Shown here one piece after another: positions 37,471 through 44,910 of a stretch of DNA of 64,000 bases. Below the pieces are notes generated by a model. The model was given only the letters and a program-made list of their open reading frames with translations, was not told the origin of the DNA and made no database searches. Numbering within the stretch: position 1 is the first letter of the stretch; every line of letters starts with the position of its first letter. The translations under genes and the position numbers were made by a program. Origin of the DNA: Gillisia sp. Hel_I_86 (lineage in GTDB: Bacteria > Bacteroidota > Bacteroidia > Flavobacteriales > Flavobacteriaceae); the NCBI RefSeq assembly GCF_007827275.1, contig NZ_VISE01000001.1, positions 992,001 to 1,056,000 on the forward strand, in the 5' to 3' direction.

Positions 37471-37830
37471 TTAAAAATACAAAAAAGCATTTTCCAAATG
37501 CTCTATTTTGGTGCCAGACTTATTCTTGATAATCGCTATAATATCGAATCGAACTTCCACATCCAGATTATGTTCGATCACGAAAAAATCGACTGCTTTT
37601 ACGAGGTTCTGGATTTGTTTCCCTTTCACAAAATCTTGGGGATTTCCAAAATCTGGAGTGCTGCGGGTCTTGACTTCTATAATTGCCAAAATATCCCCTT
37701 TTCTGGCAATGATATCCACTTCAGCTTTTTGATGTCTAAAGTTCGTGGCCACGATTTTATAGCCATGCTTTAAAAGATATGAAACTGCCAGTTCCTCTCC
37801 CCTTTTACCGAGCTCGTTGTGAAATGCCAT
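37471..37830 (-). CDS. yraN: YraN/UPF0102 family nuclease-like protein
   Basis: 119 residues, restriction-endonuclease-like fold. The N-terminus HNELGKRGEELAVSYLLKHGY and the core AEVDIIARKGDILAIIEVKTRS give the PD-(D/E)xK pattern (D in EVDII, ExK in IEVKT) of the UPF0102 family. Length is typical. The biochemical role is poorly defined; it is thought to be a Holliday-junction-resolvase-like nuclease. It is flanked on both sides by repeat elements. Confidence 0.88.
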   Translation of the reverse strand: MAFHNELGKRGEELAVSYLLKHGYKIVATNFRHQKAEVDIIARKGDILAIIEVKTRSTPDFGNPQDFVKGKQIQNLVKAVDFFVIEHNLDVEVRFDIIAIIKNKSGTKIEHLENAFLYF

Positions 37831-37938
37831 TTATTGTCTTTATAATTATGTAGGGAAGGAATAATGACTTAAATGTACTAATTTTCAGTAGATTATTGCT
37901 TTATAGATTGTCCCTAAAGTATCCCAAAAATAAGAGAC

Positions 37939-38029
37939 GTCATTCTGTCCCGACCGTTCGGGGGTTTCAGAATCTCATTACAATGAAAATCAATACAATA
38001 TTAAGACCCTGAAATAAATTCAGGGTGAC
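37939..38029. repeat. 91-bp palindromic repeat element
   Basis: Ends GTCATTCTG and CAGGGTGAC. The left half has a CCCGACCGTTCGGG hairpin and TTTCAGAATCTC; the right half has GACCCTGAAATAAATTCAGGG. It has the same plan as 63574-63678 and the mfd element. Gap 37831-38092 has no gene. Confidence 0.85.
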
Positions 38030-38092
38030 GAGAGAACTATTAGGACAAAAAACGTCTGTTTCATAAAACTTTATTGGTTGTTAAGCCCTGAA

Positions 38093-38668
38093 TTAAGGTT
38101 TAAATAGGATGGCTTTCACTTTTAGGTCCAGCTCTTTGATTTCTTCAGGAGTTGCTTTTACAATTTGATCTCCATAGAATTTATTTTTTGGCTCCTTTTC
38201 TGGCGCTAGAAACACATGCACATTCGATTTTTCCAATTTTCCATCATTCCATTGTACCGCGCCACTATAATCCCATCCAAAGCCATAAAAAGAAATTGGT
38301 TTCTGATTCATTTGGGTCAATTCCTCATAGGAAGAACCTATTTTAATAGCGGTCTTACTTTTCCATTTTCCATTGGAACCCATTCTAATATCCTCTATTC
38401 GAGTTCTGTTTTTATCCTTCCAGGTAATATGCAATTCATCTGGAGAATTAGGGGAGATCACGGTATACGCACGTTCTTCGGTTCCTTCTTCAAATAGTCC
38501 AACATCTTCAGTGATCACCTCATTTGGAAATGAATTTTTAATTTCTTCTGCATTCATTTCTAAAAGATCTTCAACAAAAAATTGTTTAGAAGCAGAGCTT
38601 TCTAAATTCTTCGAAGAATTACAAGCAACAATGAGTAGAATAGCCGATAAATAGAAAAACTTGTGCAT
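38093..38668 (-). CDS. Lipoprotein of unknown function
   Basis: 191 residues. Signal MHKFFYLSAILLIVAC with acceptor Cys16, a short Ser/Lys-rich linker and a folded domain with mixed beta strands (ERAYTVISPNSPDELHITWKD, KWKSKTAIKIGSSYEELTQM, FYGFGWDYSGAVQWNDGK). The central part resembles SmpA/BamE-like or META-like small envelope domains only vaguely, so I assign none. It is a stand-alone gene divergent from metG. Confidence 0.7.
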   Translation of the reverse strand: MHKFFYLSAILLIVACNSSKNLESSASKQFFVEDLLEMNAEEIKNSFPNEVITEDVGLFEEGTEERAYTVISPNSPDELHITWKDKNRTRIEDIRMGSNGKWKSKTAIKIGSSYEELTQMNQKPISFYGFGWDYSGAVQWNDGKLEKSNVHVFLAPEKEPKNKFYGDQIVKATPEEIKELDLKVKAILFKP

Positions 38669-38757
38669 AACTTAATTTTTTTTGCTAAAATGATGTTCTC
38701 GCATGACATAGTCATTCTCTTTTGCAATAATTTAACGCATACTATTTAGCAGTTGCT

Positions 38758-38765
38758 TACCTTTG
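38758..38765 (+). promoter_or_regulatory. Promoter -7 box of metG
   Basis: TACCTTTG matches TAnnTTTG, 26 bases before the metG ATG. Confidence 0.55.
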
Positions 38766-38791
38766 CGCCCGTAAATAAATCTTAGAACCTA

Positions 38792-40861
38792 ATGAGCAAT
38801 TCACCGCAAAGATATACTATTACAGCAGCTTTACCTTATACCAACGGGCCCATTCATATTGGGCACTTGGCTGGAGTTTATGTGCCTGCAGATATTTATG
38901 TACGATATTTAAGAATGCAGGGAAAAGATGTGGCATTTGTTTGTGGAAGTGATGAGCATGGAGTTGCAATCCCTATGAAGGCCAAGAAGGAGGGTGTTAC
39001 ACCGCAACAACTTATTGATAAATATCATGGCATCATCAAACAATCTTTTGTGGATTTTGGAGTGACTTTCGATAATTATTCGCGGACATCCAGTAAGATC
39101 CATCATGAAACGGCTTCAGAATTTTTTAAGAAGTTATATGAGGATGGAAAATTTATTGAAGAAACCACCGAGCAATTATACGATGCAGAAGCCAATCAGT
39201 TTCTTGCAGATCGTTTTGTAACGGGAACCTGCCCAAAATGTGGCAACCCAGAAGCCTATGGGGATCAATGTGAAAGTTGTGGTAGTTCTTTGAATGCTAC
39301 AGACCTTATTAAGCCTAAATCGGCTATTACAGGTGCGGTGCCTAGTATGAAAGAAACCAAACACTGGTTCTTGCCTTTGGATCAATATGAGGGTTTTTTA
39401 AGGGAATGGATCCTGAAAGGGCATAAAAAAGATTGGAAAGCCAATGTGTACGGACAAGTAAAATCTTGGGTAGATGAAGGATTGAGAGCACGTGCGGTAA
39501 CCCGGGATCTGGATTGGGGAATCCCGGTGCCTGTAGAAGGAGCTGAAGGAAAAGTGCTTTATGTATGGTTTGATGCGCCAATCGGTTACATTTCGTCTAC
39601 CAAAGAATGGGCAGCACGGGAAGGAAAGAATTGGGAAGATTATTGGAAGAAGAAAGACACCAAAATGGTGCATTTTATAGGAAAGGACAATATCGTATTC
39701 CACTGTATTATTTTTCCAATTATGCTGAAAGCAGAAGGGAGTTATATTCTTCCAGAAAATGTACCGGCAAACGAGTTTTTGAATTTGGAGGGGAAAAAGC
39801 TTTCCACTTCCAAAAACTGGGCAGTGTGGCTACATGAATATTTGGAAGATTTTCCAAATCAGCAAGATGTGTTAAGGTATACACTTACCGCCAACGCCCC
39901 TGAAACCAAGGATAACGATTTTACCTGGAAGGATTTTCAGGCCAGGAACAACAATGAGTTGGTTGCGATCTTCGGGAATTTCATTAATCGTGCAGTCGTG
40001 CTTACAGATAAATATTATGAAGGAGTGGTTCCAGCACCAGGAGATTTCACTGAAGTTGATGAAGAAACCTTAGCTGCAGTAAAAGCATATCCCGCGGTAA
40101 TTGCAAGTTCTTTAGAGCGATACAGGTTTAGGGAAGCGCAAGGGGAGTTAATGAACTTGGCCCGACTTGGCAATAAATACCTAGCCGATGAAGAGCCTTG
40201 GAAAGTGATTAAAACTGACCCGGAAAGAGCGAAAACTGTAATGTTTGTAGCGCTTCAGATCTCTGCAGCTTTAGCTACTTTATGCGAACCGTTCTTACCA
40301 TTTACTTCAGAGAAGTTGAAAAAGATATTAAATGTTCCTTCCAATGAAGGAGCTCTTAAATGGGAAGAAGTAACCGAAAAAGGTACTTTGATTCCTACAG
40401 GACATAAAATAGGGAAAGCTGAATTGCTTTTCAGTAAAATTGAAGATGAACAAATTCAACAACAATTAGATAAATTGGAAGCAACTAAAGCCGCTAACGA
40501 AGTCGATAATAAAAAAGCAGAACCACAAAAAGAAGAATGTACTTTCGAAGATTTCACCAAAATGGATCTTCGAGTTGGAACCATCGTTGAAGCTTCAAAA
40601 ATGCCAAAAGCAGATAAATTATTGGTGTTAAAAATAGATACGGGAATCGATGTGCGCACCATTGTTTCGGGAATCGCAAAGAGCTTTAAAGCTGAAGATA
40701 TTATTGGTAAAAAAGTAACTGTATTGGTTAATCTTGCTCCACGTAAGTTAAGAGGAGTAGAGAGCCAGGGAATGATTTTAATGACAGAGAATGCTGAAGG
40801 AAAATTGGTGTTCTTGAATCCCGATGAAGAGGGAGCAACTAATGGGACTGTCATTAGTTAG
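38792..40861 (+). CDS. metG: Methionyl-tRNA synthetase with C-terminal tRNA-binding domain
   Basis: Class I synthetase charging initiator and elongator tRNA-Met, 689 residues. HIGH signature H22-I-G-H25 in PIHIGHLAG, zinc knuckle CPKCG...QCESCG (about 147-170), KMSKS variant [11 protein letters not shown] (about 332-342), the alpha-helical anticodon domain and a C-terminal EMAP/Trbp111-like OB domain (about 587-689: [31 protein letters not shown]). Length fits the dimeric MetRS with fused Trbp domain. It is monocistronic; the downstream gap is repeat DNA. Confidence 0.96.
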   Translation: MSNSPQRYTITAALPYTNGPIHIGHLAGVYVPADIYVRYLRMQGKDVAFVCGSDEHGVAIPMKAKKEGVTPQQLIDKYHGIIKQSFVDFGVTFDNYSRTSSKIHHETASEFFKKLYEDGKFIEETTEQLYDAEANQFLADRFVTGTCPKCGNPEAYGDQCESCGSSLNATDLIKPKSAITGAVPSMKETKHWFLPLDQYEGFLREWILKGHKKDWKANVYGQVKSWVDEGLRARAVTRDLDWGIPVPVEGAEGKVLYVWFDAPIGYISSTKEWAAREGKNWEDYWKKKDTKMVHFIGKDNIVFHCIIFPIMLKAEGSYILPENVPANEFLNLEGKKLSTSKNWAVWLHEYLEDFPNQQDVLRYTLTANAPETKDNDFTWKDFQARNNNELVAIFGNFINRAVVLTDKYYEGVVPAPGDFTEVDEETLAAVKAYPAVIASSLERYRFREAQGELMNLARLGNKYLADEEPWKVIKTDPERAKTVMFVALQISAALATLCEPFLPFTSEKLKKILNVPSNEGALKWEEVTEKGTLIPTGHKIGKAELLFSKIEDEQIQQQLDKLEATKAANEVDNKKAEPQKEECTFEDFTKMDLRVGTIVEASKMPKADKLLVLKIDTGIDVRTIVSGIAKSFKAEDIIGKKVTVLVNLAPRKLRGVESQGMILMTENAEGKLVFLNPDEEGATNGTVIS

Positions 40862-40890
40862 TTCTTGTTTTGATATTTCTGGACTAATAT

Positions 40891-40947
40891 AGTTCTCGAC
40901 TCCGCTCGAACTGACAGTGTTTGTCACCTCGAGCGGAGTCAAGAGGT
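40891..40947. repeat. Short palindromic repeat element
   Basis: AGTTCTCGACTCCGCTCGAAC then, in inverted orientation, CACCTCGAGCGGAGTCAAGAGG around a GACAGTGTTTGT centre. The two arms can pair as a long hairpin. Related to 41027-41066 and 41401-41486. Confidence 0.8.
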
Positions 40948-41026
40948 AATTAATTTTACGTCAAGAGTAACGACAATAACCGAAATGTTGAATTTGTTAT
41001 TTTCAGATAATTCTAGATTGCGCAAT

Positions 41027-41066
41027 GACAGTTGTGTATTCGTCACCTCGAGCGAAGTCGAGAGGT
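41027..41066. repeat. 40-bp direct repeat left of the GIY-YIG gene
   Basis: GACAGTTGTGTATT followed by CGTCACCTCGAGCGAAGTCG and AGAGGT. It matches 41447-41486 at 37 of 40 positions; the two copies are exactly 420 bases apart and enclose the GIY-YIG gene. Confidence 0.85.
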
Positions 41067-41088
41067 CTTAAGCTAAATTCAATTGGTT

Positions 41089-41400
41089 ATGAAACTCTAT
41101 TATGTTTATATCCTAGAATGTTCAGATACCCTTTTATATACGGGTATCACCAACAGTATATCTCGGAGAATTACAGAACATAATTCAGGATTGAATAAAA
41201 CGTGTTTCACCTTTAAAAGAAGACCCGTAAACCTTATTTTTAGTCAAGAATTTACTAATGTGAATCAGGCTATCTACTTTGAAAAGAAAATTAAAAAGTG
41301 GAGTGCAGTCAAGAAAAGAGCTTTAGCCAAGGAAGATGAATTGCTGTTACATCTTTTAGCTGAATGCAGAAATGATTCGCATTTTAGGAATAAACATTGA
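41089..41400 (+). CDS. GIY-YIG nuclease superfamily protein embedded in repeats
   Basis: 103-residue single-domain GIY-YIG protein (UPF0213/UvrC-N-like). MKLYYVYILECSDTLLYTGI gives the two signature strands (YVYI and LYTG), followed by TNSISRRITEHNSG with the catalytic-type Arg, and a C-terminal Glu in AIYFEKKIKKW for metal binding. The start is ATG 41089; the in-frame TTG at 41083 is less likely. A repeat element ends 22 bases before the start codon and another begins with the base right after the stop. Members of this small family are usually orphan and uncharacterised; the link to the repeats is positional. Confidence 0.85.
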   Translation: MKLYYVYILECSDTLLYTGITNSISRRITEHNSGLNKTCFTFKRRPVNLIFSQEFTNVNQAIYFEKKIKKWSAVKKRALAKEDELLLHLLAECRNDSHFRNKH

Positions 41401-41486
41401 GTTCTCGACTTTAGCCTGTATTGAGCGAAGTCGAAATGCTCGAACTGACAGTTGTGTATTTGTCCCCTCGAGCGAAGTCTAGAGGT
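41401..41486. repeat. Palindromic repeat right of the GIY-YIG gene
   Basis: Begins immediately after the stop codon with GTTCTCGACTTTAGCCTGTA, continues TTGAGCGAAGTCGAAATGCT and GACAGTTGTGTATT, and ends CGAGCGAAGTCTAGAGGT. The first 40 bases recur in the 502-bp tandem units (about 48185 and 48690) and near 16450-16505. Confidence 0.85.
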
Positions 41487-41612
41487 TTCACTCTAATCAA
41501 ATTATTATTTATAATTCCTAAAAATAAATCTCTCCTCTTATAATTGCTTTCTATATTATCAATACTCTTATAATTTCTATATCTTAGGGCTTATTAAAAT
41601 TCATAAGGCAAT

Positions 41613-43520
41613 ATGAGCAGTTATCACATAAAGAACCTAGAAGAATATTACCAAGTGTATAGAAAATCTGTGCGGGATCCGGAAAATTTTTGGGCAGAGA
41701 TCGCCGAAGAACATTTTGTTTGGAGAAAGCCTTGGAATAAGGTGTTGGATTGGAACTTTTCTACCCCAGAGGTAAAATGGTTTGAAGGTGCTCAACTAAA
41801 TATTACCGAAAACTGTATCGATAGGCATCTGGCTACAAAAGCAGATAAAACCGCCATCATTTTTGAACCAAATGATCCTTTAGAGAAGGCACAACATATT
41901 AGTTATAAGCAGCTGCATGAAAAAGTTTGTGCTTTTGCAAATGTCCTAAAAGATCAGGGCATCAAAAAAGGGGATCGCGTATGTATTTATTTACCCATGA
42001 TCCCGGAATTGGCAGTTTCGGTTTTGGCATGTGCGCGGATTGGCGCAATCCATTCTGTAGTGTTTGCGGGCTTTTCAGCAACAGCTTTATCTACCAGAAT
42101 AAATGATTGCGGATGCAATATGGTGATCACTTCCGATGGTTCTTTCCGCGGAACAAAAAAAATAGATCTTAAAGGAATTGTGGATGAAGCCTTGGAGAGT
42201 ACACCTACTATAAAATCTGTTTTGGTGGTAAAAAGAACCAATGCTGAAATCAATATGAAATCTGGGCGTGACCATTGGTTACAGCCACTTTTGGAGAAAG
42301 CAGAAAAGGACTGTCCTATTGAAATAATGGACGCTGAAGAGCCCCTGTTTATTTTATATACTTCCGGGTCTACCGGGAAACCTAAAGGAATGATGCATAC
42401 TACTGCAGGGTATATGGTGTTTTGCGCGTATACCTTCAAAAATGTTTTTCAATATAAAGAAGGAGATGTGTATTGGTGCACTGCCGATATTGGTTGGATC
42501 ACGGGGCATAGCTATATAGTTTACGGCCCTTTGGCAAATGGAGCAACCACGATACTGTTTGAAGGAGTACCAAACCATCCTGATTTTGGACGATTTTGGG
42601 AGATCATAGAAAAGCACAAAGTAAATCAGTTTTACACAGCACCAACAGCAATCCGAGCTTTGGCCAAGGAGAAATTGGATTTTGTGGAAAACCATGACCT
42701 CTCTTCTTTAAAAGTTCTGGGGACTGTTGGAGAACCTATTAATGAAGAAGCCTGGCATTGGTATAATGATAATGTGGGGAAAAAGAAAAGTCCAATAGTG
42801 GATACTTGGTGGCAAACCGAAACAGGCGGGATCATGATCTCACCCATTCCATATACTACTCCAACCATTCCTACCTATGCTACGTTACCTTTACCCGGAA
42901 TTCAGCCAGCATTGATGGATGAACAAGGAGATGAGATCAAAGGGAATCAGGTAGATGGACGGTTGTGTATCAAGTTTCCGTGGCCTGGAATGGCAAGAAC
43001 AATTTGGGGAGATCATAACCGGTATAAGGAAACCTATTTTTCAGCTTACGAAAACAAATATTTTACCGGAGATGGCGCATTAAGAGATACCGTTGGGTAT
43101 TATAGGATTACTGGAAGGGTAGATGATGTAATCATTGTTTCTGGTCACAATTTAGGTACTGCGCCTATAGAAGATGCGATTAATGAGCATCCTGCTGTGG
43201 CCGAATCGGCAATTGTAGGGTTTCCCCATGATGTAAAGGGAAATGCACTTTATGGATATGTTATTCTGAAAGAAACCGGAGAATCCAGATTGCATGAAAA
43301 TTTAAGAAAAGAGATCAATCAGATCATTACTGAACATATTGGTCCCATAGCGAAACTAGATAAAATCCAGTTTACCGTAGGATTGCCAAAAACCCGTTCT
43401 GGGAAGATCATGCGCAGGATCTTGCGTAAGATTGCACATAAAGACACTGAGAATCTAGGTGATATTAGCACCTTGCTGAATCCCGAAGTGGTACAAGAGA
43501 TTATGGATAATGCCTTGTAG
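41613..43520 (+). CDS. acs: Acetyl-CoA synthetase (AMP-forming)
   Basis: Activates acetate with ATP to acetyl-AMP and then acetyl-CoA; 635 residues, typical Acs length. AMP-binding P-loop-like motif YTSGSTGKPKGMMHT (about 249-263), DTWWQTETGG (adenine/acetyl site, about 395-404) and the C-terminal PKTRSGKIMRR containing the catalytic Lys that is normally regulated by acetylation. YCTADIGWITGHSYIVYGPL supplies the acetyl pocket Trp. It is monocistronic between repeat blocks; upstream DNA is very AT-rich. Confidence 0.95.
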   Translation: MSSYHIKNLEEYYQVYRKSVRDPENFWAEIAEEHFVWRKPWNKVLDWNFSTPEVKWFEGAQLNITENCIDRHLATKADKTAIIFEPNDPLEKAQHISYKQLHEKVCAFANVLKDQGIKKGDRVCIYLPMIPELAVSVLACARIGAIHSVVFAGFSATALSTRINDCGCNMVITSDGSFRGTKKIDLKGIVDEALESTPTIKSVLVVKRTNAEINMKSGRDHWLQPLLEKAEKDCPIEIMDAEEPLFILYTSGSTGKPKGMMHTTAGYMVFCAYTFKNVFQYKEGDVYWCTADIGWITGHSYIVYGPLANGATTILFEGVPNHPDFGRFWEIIEKHKVNQFYTAPTAIRALAKEKLDFVENHDLSSLKVLGTVGEPINEEAWHWYNDNVGKKKSPIVDTWWQTETGGIMISPIPYTTPTIPTYATLPLPGIQPALMDEQGDEIKGNQVDGRLCIKFPWPGMARTIWGDHNRYKETYFSAYENKYFTGDGALRDTVGYYRITGRVDDVIIVSGHNLGTAPIEDAINEHPAVAESAIVGFPHDVKGNALYGYVILKETGESRLHENLRKEINQIITEHIGPIAKLDKIQFTVGLPKTRSGKIMRRILRKIAHKDTENLGDISTLLNPEVVQEIMDNAL

Positions 43521-43555
43521 AATTTAAGTTTTTTGAACTAAAAAAATAGAAAAAT

Positions 43556-43871
43556 AAAGAGGCTGTCTCAAAAGCACCTTTTTCGTCAAGCTGTTCCGAT
43601 GATAGCTATGGGAATTGTTTCAACTTCCAATTGGTGTGAATTTTCAATTAGTTAAAATCTTGAAATAAATTACCATTGACGGATTTTTATTTATTTGTGA
43701 ATCCAAGACCCTGAAACCAGTCCAGGGTGACGATGCGGAATTGTCGTCATGCTGAACTTGTTTCAGCATCCCATCAGCTTATATGAAAAATACGTTAATT
43801 CCCTACGCTAGATATTTTTTTTATTACGGGTTCCAGGATGACGCATTTCTGACCTTTGAGACAACCTCTTT
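43556..43871. repeat. 316-bp outer inverted-repeat (MITE-like) element
   Basis: Terminal arms AAAGAGGCTGTCTCAAAAG (43556-43574) and CTTTGAGACAACCTCTTT (43854-43871), one mismatch and one single-base indel when folded. Inside lie a decayed palindrome (43585 on, CTGTTCCGA...GGAATTGTTTC), the 123-bp element 43676-43798 and an ATTCCCTACGCTAGA tail. It has no open frame of note. It fills the gap between acs and ssb. Confidence 0.8.
43676..43798. repeat. 123-bp inverted-repeat element, copy 2 (reverse complement of 37311-37433)
   Basis: TTGACGGATTTTTATTTATT at the left and GAAAAATACGTTAA at the right. Internal CCCTGAAACCAGTCCAGGG and GCTGAACTTGTTTCAGC palindromes and GATGCGGAATTGTCGTCATG match copy 1 in inverted orientation. 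Confidence 0.88.
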
Positions 43872-43887
43872 TTAAACTATTAAGCTT

Positions 43888-44220
43888 TTATTTTCCCAAC
43901 AGCAGCAGTTCACTACAAACGATTTCAGTAACATAACGTTTTACGCCTTCTTTATCCTCGTAACTACGGGAAGTTAGTTTTCCTTCTATGCCTACTTCTT
44001 TTCCTTTTGGGACATAATTTTCAACAATTTCGGCAGTCTTTCCCCAAACAACAATATTATGCCATTGGGTATCGGTTACTTTTTCTCCTTTTGCATTTTT
44101 ATAGGATTCGTTGGTGGCCATTGTGAATTTTGCCAGGATCTTTCCTGATTCAAGATGGATGATTTCAGGATCATTACCTACGTTCCCGATCAATTGAACT
44201 TTGTTTCTTAAAGTGCTCAT
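43888..44220 (-). CDS. ssb: Short single-stranded DNA-binding protein
   Basis: 110 residues: one OB fold (LRNKVQLIGNVGNDPEIIHL, KFTMATNESYKNAKGEKV, TQWHNIVVWGKTAEIVENYV, GKEVGIEGKLTSRSYEDKEG) ending in EIVCSELLLLGK. It binds ssDNA as an oligomer. The Gly/Pro-rich linker and acidic C-terminal tip used by normal bacterial SSBs to recruit repair proteins are absent, so this is probably a second, specialised Ssb rather than the replicative one. The gene stands alone between two repeat regions and appears complete. Confidence 0.9.
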   Translation of the reverse strand: MSTLRNKVQLIGNVGNDPEIIHLESGKILAKFTMATNESYKNAKGEKVTDTQWHNIVVWGKTAEIVENYVPKGKEVGIEGKLTSRSYEDKEGVKRYVTEIVCSELLLLGK

Positions 44221-44910
44221 AACTATAGAATTTATTGCAGTTGAAAATCATTCGTTCATTTCAACAAGACAAATGTATATAAGGGCTTTTGGCGTATTCG
44301 GTTGGGAAAGGTTTGTTTTCGTTTACTTACGTTTGTAAGCGTTTGTTGTCGGTTAATATATTGATATACATTGATCTACCCGTTATCTAAATTATTTGAA
44401 TAAATATATATATCCGTTTTTTGTCCTAATAGTTCTTTCGTCACTCTGAGGCCCGTGAAAAAAATTTTATCTAGCGGAGGAAATTGACGGTTAAAAATTA
44501 CCTCGAATGTAGCCTGTTGAAGGATCTGAGAGCAGATCCTTCATAGGTCGGGAAGACAATAAAAAAGGATTGTCATTCTGAAGGAAACGTAGTGGACTGA
44601 AGAATCTCAATAAAACAGAATCAATGTAACCAGAGATCCCTCCTAGCGTCGGGATGACAAAGTATTCAAAATCCATCAATGGTAATTTATTTCAGGGTCT
44701 CAATATTGCATTGATTTACATTGAAATGAGATTCTGAAACAATTCCGATATCGGAACAGAATGACATCCTTTTCCAGTTTAGGATACTTTACGAACAAAC
44801 AATAAATAACATGCATGGCATAGATCTTTAATCTATCGAGATTTAGTGACTTAAATTTCCTATATTTAAGTTCCCTACCTCTTTATTATATCAATCTAAT
44901 TCCACTAAAA
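44221..44910. repeat. Repeat-filled intergenic region
   Basis: 690 bases without a gene. It contains a 10-bp perfect hairpin TGAAGGATCT/AGATCCTTCA (44518-44543), an 87-bp GTCATTCTG...GGGATGAC element (44573-44659), a fragment of the TTGACG family (44462-44493), and a TTTCAGGGTCTC...CAGAATGAC element ending at 44765. A 62-residue open frame on the minus strand is repeat-derived. The last 120 bases probably hold the promoter of the M16 protease gene. Confidence 0.75.

Noticed and set aside
44491-44679. 62-residue minus-strand frame before the M16 gene
   Set aside because: It lies wholly in repeat elements; no signal of coding.
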